Assembly: GCA_958427895.1 (NCBI GenBank)
Contig: CAUADW010000066.1
Span: 1 to 9,574, forward strand
Reading direction: 5' to 3'
From: an uncultured Collinsella sp.
GTDB lineage: Bacteria > Actinomycetota > Coriobacteriia > Coriobacteriales > Coriobacteriaceae
Length of the DNA stretch: 9,574 nt
Shown here piece by piece: positions 5,875 to 9,574 of the stretch. Every line of letters starts with the position of its first letter. Position 1 is the stretch's first letter. The notes beneath the pieces are model-generated. The model was not told where the DNA came from. It did no database searches and was given only the letters and a program-made list of their open reading frames with translations. The position numbers and the translations under genes were made by a program.

Positions 5875-6413
5875 AGCTGAATGCCCTCGGCAACCTTCTC
5901 GACGGCCTTGTCGCCGGCGAGCGTACGCAGCAGCTCAAGCGCAAAGGGGAGCGACTGGGCCATGCCGCTGGCGGTGATGATGTTGCCGTCGTGCGTGACC
6001 TTGTCGCCGGTATAGGCGCCCTCGGGGAAACTCTTCTCAAAGCCGGGGAAGCACGTGGCGTGGCGTCCCTCGAGCAGGTCAAGCTCGCCCAGGATAAACG
6101 GGGCGGCGCAGATGGCGGCAACATGCTTGGTCGCGGCGAACTCGCAGACTACGTCGCAGACGCGCTGGTCGGCGCGCAGGTTGGTGGCGCCGGGCAGGCC
6201 GCCGGGCAGCACGACGCAGTCATACTCGTCAAAGTTAATCTCGTCAAAGAGTGCGTCGCAGGTTACGGGAATCTGCAGCGAGCTTACGACCTCGCGCGTG
6301 GGCATGATCGAGACGAGCGTGGCGCGCACGCCGCCGCGACGCATGACATCGACCATGGTCAGGCATTCAATCGTTTCAAAGCCATCGGCGGCAAGAACGG
6401 CAACGCTGGGCAT
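5871..6413 (-). CDS. DJ-1/PfpI family protein (YajL/ThiJ-like)
   Basis: Member of the DJ-1/PfpI superfamily, flavodoxin-like proteins linked to oxidative or carbonyl stress and glyoxalase or deglycase activity; the exact activity is not readable. Numbered from the ATG at 6413 (180 residues): VAVLAADGFETIE (4-16) carries the conserved Glu16, VVLPGG (67-72) the glycine turn, and AAICAAP (99-105) the nucleophile elbow with Cys102. TCFPGFE (120-126) and TASGMAQSLPFALELL (147-162) are typical of the DJ-1/YajL branch. A longer frame begins at 6479, but its extra 22 residues have no counterpart in the family. The ATG at 6413 has AAAGGA 6 nt upstream and starts exactly at the first strand. First gene of the unit with maf (4-nt overlap). 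Confidence 0.93.
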   Translation of the reverse strand: MPSVAVLAADGFETIECLTMVDVMRRGGVRATLVSIMPTREVVSSLQIPVTCDALFDEINFDEYDCVVLPGGLPGATNLRADQRVCDVVCEFAATKHVAAICAAPFILGELDLLEGRHATCFPGFEKSFPEGAYTGDKVTHDGNIITASGMAQSLPFALELLRTLAGDKAVEKVAEGIQL

Positions 6414-6503
6414 AAGGGTTCCTTTCAAAAAGCGGCATACAATTAGCCGTCTTATACCCCGAAGGCACACGCTTGCCACGCTCGATTTCCCAATGTTTAA
6501 AAA

Positions 6504-6557
6504 GGGACGGGGATTAAGTAATCATTCGGCGCGCAATAATTATTTAATCCCCGTCCC
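6504..6557 (-). terminator. Long palindrome between divergent genes, terminator-like on the minus strand
   Basis: Arms 6504-6526 and 6535-6557: the outer 14 nt pair perfectly (GGGACGGGGATTAA), and the inner 9 pair with one wobble and one mismatch around an 8-nt loop. On the minus strand the stem is followed by TTTTTAAA, the layout of an intrinsic terminator. It would stop minus-strand transcripts before they reach the DJ-1 family gene. It lacks the GTCCT and TGCGGAA boxes of the three nested elements. It could also be a dispersed palindromic (REP-like) repeat; a genome comparison would decide. Confidence 0.6.
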
Positions 6558-6675
6558 ATTCCGTTGTGCGCCACCGACTTTTTTGCACGCTGAGAATTGT
6601 TGCGCAACACATTTGGTTTTTTCAGGCTTAGCGTAGCCTCAGGTCATATTCACTTATCGATTGAAAGGGGAAACC

Positions 6676-8320
6676 ATGCCAAATACGAGAAAAATGAAAT
6701 GGGGGGGGGCTTCTAATAGCCAGCCTGGCGCTGGCTATTAGCCTTATTGTCGCGCCGCTGGGCGCCTATGCTGCTGACGTTCCCAAACCGAAATTCAAAG
6801 ACACATATACGGTGGAAAGCGCTGAGAGGGCTGTGTGCCGATCTTTATCGGGGAAGTACATCGTTTTTAACGAGGATAATAATGGTGACCCCGGCGATTA
6901 TGGAACGGTTTTAAACGTTGAAGACGGAACGCAGAAGCGTGTCAAAATGTCCCTCGAGAACAGCTGGGATGGCTACTGCTGCTTCTCTTCCGATGAAAAG
7001 ACGTTATATGCGTACGACGAGGATAGCCTGTCGGTTACCGCCTATGATTTGAGTTCAAATAAATCAAAGACTTATAAGCTTGGAAGTTCCGTTATTGCAG
7101 ATGGCAGTGCGCGTCGTTTTCAGCTGTCTGAAGACGGAAAATCATTTCTATTTCTTTCGGGATCTCGATCGATTCAGTTTTGCAAGTACAATTTCGAAAA
7201 AGATGAGATTGAGGAGCAATTTGCTATAGATGATGATACTCTTGGCGTTGATTCCTCTTATGAGGTAGAGAGAGGCGACTACTGGCTGTCTTCGGATGGT
7301 ATGTACGGATACATAGTGTTCGATGGGTCTGAAGATGGCAAAAGTTGCAATAAAATAGTTACCTATGACTTGGACACAGCTTCGATTGCCAATATCGTTA
7401 GCGTTGAACTGGATACGGAAAGCAGTTATGGAGCCGTCTATCCTTTGGGCCTTTGTTTTTCCGGCATTCCAATTACTTCGGACAAAGGCACCCTCCTTAA
7501 CAACGGCGCTCTGTTGTCGAAGAATGGCGAAATGACAAATGATGCTGTTTGCGGTCTTTCAGAGCCTGACTACCCGAATGAAGATGATGGCATCTGCTCG
7601 GTTAATTCGAGCGGTTCATTGGCTTTAATTGCGCAAGGTAATGATACTTCTTCTGACAAAGTCGCGGTATATGATTGTGCTTCGGGCAAGCAGGGGGAGA
7701 AAGTAAAGCCGTCTAGTCCGGTTGGCGCTTATGGTTCATTGTCCAATGATGGTCGATATGTGCTCGGAATTAAATTTAATTCTGATAACAATGACAAGAT
7801 GGTATTGCTTGATTTAAATAAGAACGTTGCTTCTAAGACGCCTTTAAAGAGCGGAAGGAGTGTGGACGAGCTCTGGTTTGCTGATGACGATACGCTGGTT
7901 TGTTGTATGGGTCCTGCTGAAAAGGGCATTCGGGTTGATGTGTACAAGTCGAACATTGCGCGAAGTCCTCTAAAAACAGCGTCATCTGGAAAGGCAGAAG
8001 AGTCCTTCTTGCTCAGTCCCGTTATTATCGTCGCAATTGTCGGTGCATTGGCTGTTGTTGTTATCGTCGTTGTTTTTGTTGTCCGAAGGAAGATGGCGTC
8101 TTGTGTGGCCACTGATTCTCAGTCGACCCCTCTGGAATCCGCTTCCGACTCGCATATTAACCCAACGCGCCAACAGGACTCGCCTCGGTTTAGGGGCGAG
8201 CAGCAATTCCAGCAGGCTGCAACCTCTATGGATGGACCGCGCTTCTGTGCTTCATGTGGCACTCCGCTTGTTTCCGATGCAAAGTTCTGTCCTCATTGCG
8301 GCGCCCCGATAAAACGTTAA
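6676..8320 (+). CDS. Membrane-anchored beta-propeller protein with C-terminal zinc ribbon, start out of frame (G9 tract)
   Basis: Function not recognised. The ATG at 6676 has AAAGGGG 5 nt upstream and begins MPNTRKMKWGG. With nine G (6701-6709) it stops at 6739 after 21 codons. With eight G it would run into LLIASLALAISLIVAPLGAY and AADVP, a full signal peptide, giving about 547 residues. The intact frame as written starts only at a GTG at 6812 (502 residues, no signal peptide). In that numbering, residues 9-380 hold about seven repeats of the S-DG then YDL type (60-80, 105-128, 160-187, 266-289, 309-335), suggesting a WD40/TolB-like propeller. One helix spans 404-424 (VIIVAIVGAL onward), followed by RRK. 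The tail ends in a zinc ribbon with CASC (479-482) and CPHC (493-496). Predicted type I topology: propeller outside, ribbon in the cytosol. More A+T-rich than its neighbours, so possibly acquired. Confidence 0.75.
6701..6709 (+). repeat. G9 homopolymer in the signal-peptide coding region
   Basis: Nine consecutive G between codon 9 (Trp) of the ATG at 6676 and the hydrophobic core of the signal peptide. Eight or eleven G would restore the frame; nine does not. It is a typical position for slipped-strand phase variation, but a homopolymer miscall would look the same. Confidence 0.8.
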
Positions 8321-8357
8321 CTGCAATACCGTGCCGACGCGCATAGTTAAACAAAAA

Positions 8358-8396
8358 ACCCAGCTGATTGCATTATGAAAATGTAATCAGCTGGGT
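8358..8396. terminator. Bidirectional rho-independent terminator
   Basis: A 17-bp stem (8358-8374 with 8380-8396) and a 5-nt loop between converging genes. One pair (8370/8384) is a G-U wobble in plus-strand RNA. On the minus strand the stem runs into a run of T (complement of 8353-8358), a strong terminator for the methyltransferase gene. On the plus strand it is followed by CATTGTTT, a weaker tail for the propeller gene. Confidence 0.85.
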
Positions 8397-8524
8397 CATT
8401 GTTTGGTGGTTTGTACCGCTTGCCAGTCTCGTCTGTTTCGACTTGCATGACAAAAAGGAGGCGGGGTTAAACCATTGAGCATCGAATGATTATCTAATCC
8501 ACATTTCTCATAAAAATCATGCGG

Positions 8525-9574
8525 TTAGTTGCGCTTGAGGTGGACGACGGTTTCGCAGTGGAAGGTTTGCGGGAATAGGTCGACCGGCGTGATCTTGACG
8601 GGGGAGAAGGTGCCCTCCTCGACAAAGCGTTTGAGGTCGCGGGCCAGAGTTGCCGGGTCGCAGCTCACGTAGGCGACATCGCGGGCACTCGTGCTCGCGA
8701 TGAGGTCGATGGCCTCGGGCGCTAAGCCCGCGCGTGGCGGATCGACTACTAGGACATCGGCGTCCTGATCGGGGAACTCGCGTACCGCATCGCCGCCGAT
8801 GACGTCGACGTTGTCGAGCTTGTTGATCTCCAGATTGCGACGCAGGTCGCGCACGGCCGGGCCGTAGGCCTCGACGGCGGCGACGTAATCGCAGCGGCGG
8901 GCGAGCGGCAGGGTAAAGGTTCCGGCGCCGCAATACAGGTCCACGGCAAGCTCATCTTCCTGCGGATCGAGTGCGTCCATAACGAGCTCGATCAAAATCT
9001 CGGCACCCTTGGTATTGACCTGGAAGAACGACGGAGCAGATAGGCGCATCTGGTTCTCGGCGATGTTCTCAGTCCACGAGCCCTCGCCGGCGAGCATCTC
9101 GACTTTGGAGACACGGCGGGCTTTCTTTTCGCCCTTGCTCATCACACGCACGATGCTCGTGGGGTGCGCGGCGTCTGCCAGCACGCGCGAGACCTGCGAG
9201 CGCGGGAAGGAACCCGTGGGCGTCCAGAGTGCGACCTCGAGCGCCTTGGTGCGGCGCGAAGCGCGAATGCCCACGCGTTCGAGCCCCAAGTCATGGCTGC
9301 CGCTCAGATAGTTGAGCGCGCCGACGACTGACTTGAGTGCCTTGGGAAAACGCTTATCGAACAACGGGCACGCATCGACGGTCACGATCTTGCTGGGGTC
9401 GACGCCGTGTATGCCAAGGCGCACGCGACCGTTGACGACGGTGGGCTCCAGCTCGATTTTATTGCGGTAGCCCCAGTCGTCCTTGGTGTGGCGGATGGGC
9501 TGCACCAGCTCATCGACCTGCTCAGGAGCGAACTTGCCGATGCGCTCGAGCGTGGAGCGCAGGTTTTGCTCCTT
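8525..9574 (-). CDS. RlmD/TrmA family SAM-dependent RNA (uracil-C5) methyltransferase, 5' part missing
   Basis: Methylates C5 of a uridine in rRNA (RlmD/RlmCD type) or tRNA (TrmA type) using S-adenosylmethionine. The frame is open to the right edge, so the true start lies outside the window; 349 residues are visible. An internal GTG at 9505 is not the real start, because the 23 codons before it (with LERIGKFAPEQVDEL) match the family's usual region before WGYRNK (34-39). Landmarks in visible numbering: ACPLF (68-72), whose Cys resembles the last iron-sulphur ligand of RlmD; SFFQVN (182-187); the SAM motif DLYCGAGTFTLPLA (212-225); DPPRAG (278-283); and SCDPATLARD (304-313) with catalytic Cys305. 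HCETVVHL closes the protein. The N-terminal TRAM domain and other Fe-S cysteines would lie outside. Ends about 130 nt before a strong terminator. Confidence 0.93.
   Translation of the reverse strand, partial: KEQNLRSTLERIGKFAPEQVDELVQPIRHTKDDWGYRNKIELEPTVVNGRVRLGIHGVDPSKIVTVDACPLFDKRFPKALKSVVGALNYLSGSHDLGLERVGIRASRRTKALEVALWTPTGSFPRSQVSRVLADAAHPTSIVRVMSKGEKKARRVSKVEMLAGEGSWTENIAENQMRLSAPSFFQVNTKGAEILIELVMDALDPQEDELAVDLYCGAGTFTLPLARRCDYVAAVEAYGPAVRDLRRNLEINKLDNVDVIGGDAVREFPDQDADVLVVDPPRAGLAPEAIDLIASTSARDVAYVSCDPATLARDLKRFVEEGTFSPVKITPVDLFPQTFHCETVVHLKRN

Noticed and set aside
6414..6479. N-terminal extension of the DJ-1 family protein
   Set aside because: The extra 22 residues precede the first conserved strand, and the ATG at 6413 has its own well-placed ribosome site.
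6598..6609. Perfect 12-bp palindrome TGTTGCGCAACA upstream of the propeller gene as an operator
   Set aside because: About two perfect 12-bp palindromes are expected by chance in a window of this size, and no promoter beside it could be identified.
8421..8500. Small gene after the AAGGAGG-like sequence near 8455
   Set aside because: Frames starting nearby end after a few codons, and the position lies between a terminator and a convergent gene end.

Overview
The window looks like chromosome of a high-GC gut actinobacterium, most likely Collinsella or a close relative in the Coriobacteriia. This rests on codon use, the gene types and the intergenic style, not on a database match. The genes are mostly housekeeping or envelope genes with strongly GC-biased third positions. 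One gene (about 6676-8320) is visibly richer in A+T than its neighbours.

Layout. Positions 1-387 hold no convincing gene, only hairpins, a C9 tract and a large nested inverted repeat. pta (phosphate acetyltransferase, minus) ends there and is transcribed divergently from a two-gene plus-strand unit, glf (UDP-galactopyranose mutase) and a GT2 glycosyltransferase, which overlap by 8 nt. That pair probably makes and uses UDP-galactofuranose for a surface glycan. It converges on a minus-strand unit read as DJ-1/PfpI family gene, maf, then P1-family (S58) peptidase; the first two overlap by 4 nt. The convergent gap 3828-4189 carries two more nested inverted repeats. Next is a plus-strand gene for a signal peptide, beta-propeller, transmembrane helix and zinc-ribbon protein. 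As written, its signal-peptide start is out of frame because of a run of nine G. A bidirectional terminator separates it from the 5'-truncated gene of an RlmD/TrmA-type RNA uracil methyltransferase (minus), which runs off the right edge.

Two things stand out. First, three intergenic elements (246-372, 3850-3958, 4053-4177) share one design. Long, nearly perfect outer arms of unrelated sequence enclose a GTCCT box, a hairpin of unrelated sequence and a TGCGGAA box, with almost constant spacing. Each begins 12-22 nt after a stop codon, and all three are oriented the same way relative to the gene that precedes them. Conserved internal-loop boxes between variable but paired helices suggest a structured 3'-UTR RNA motif (or a family of mobile palindromes) that I do not recognise. 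Second, the G9 tract places the propeller/zinc-ribbon protein one base out of frame with its signal peptide, as expected for a phase-variable ON/OFF switch or a homopolymer sequencing error.
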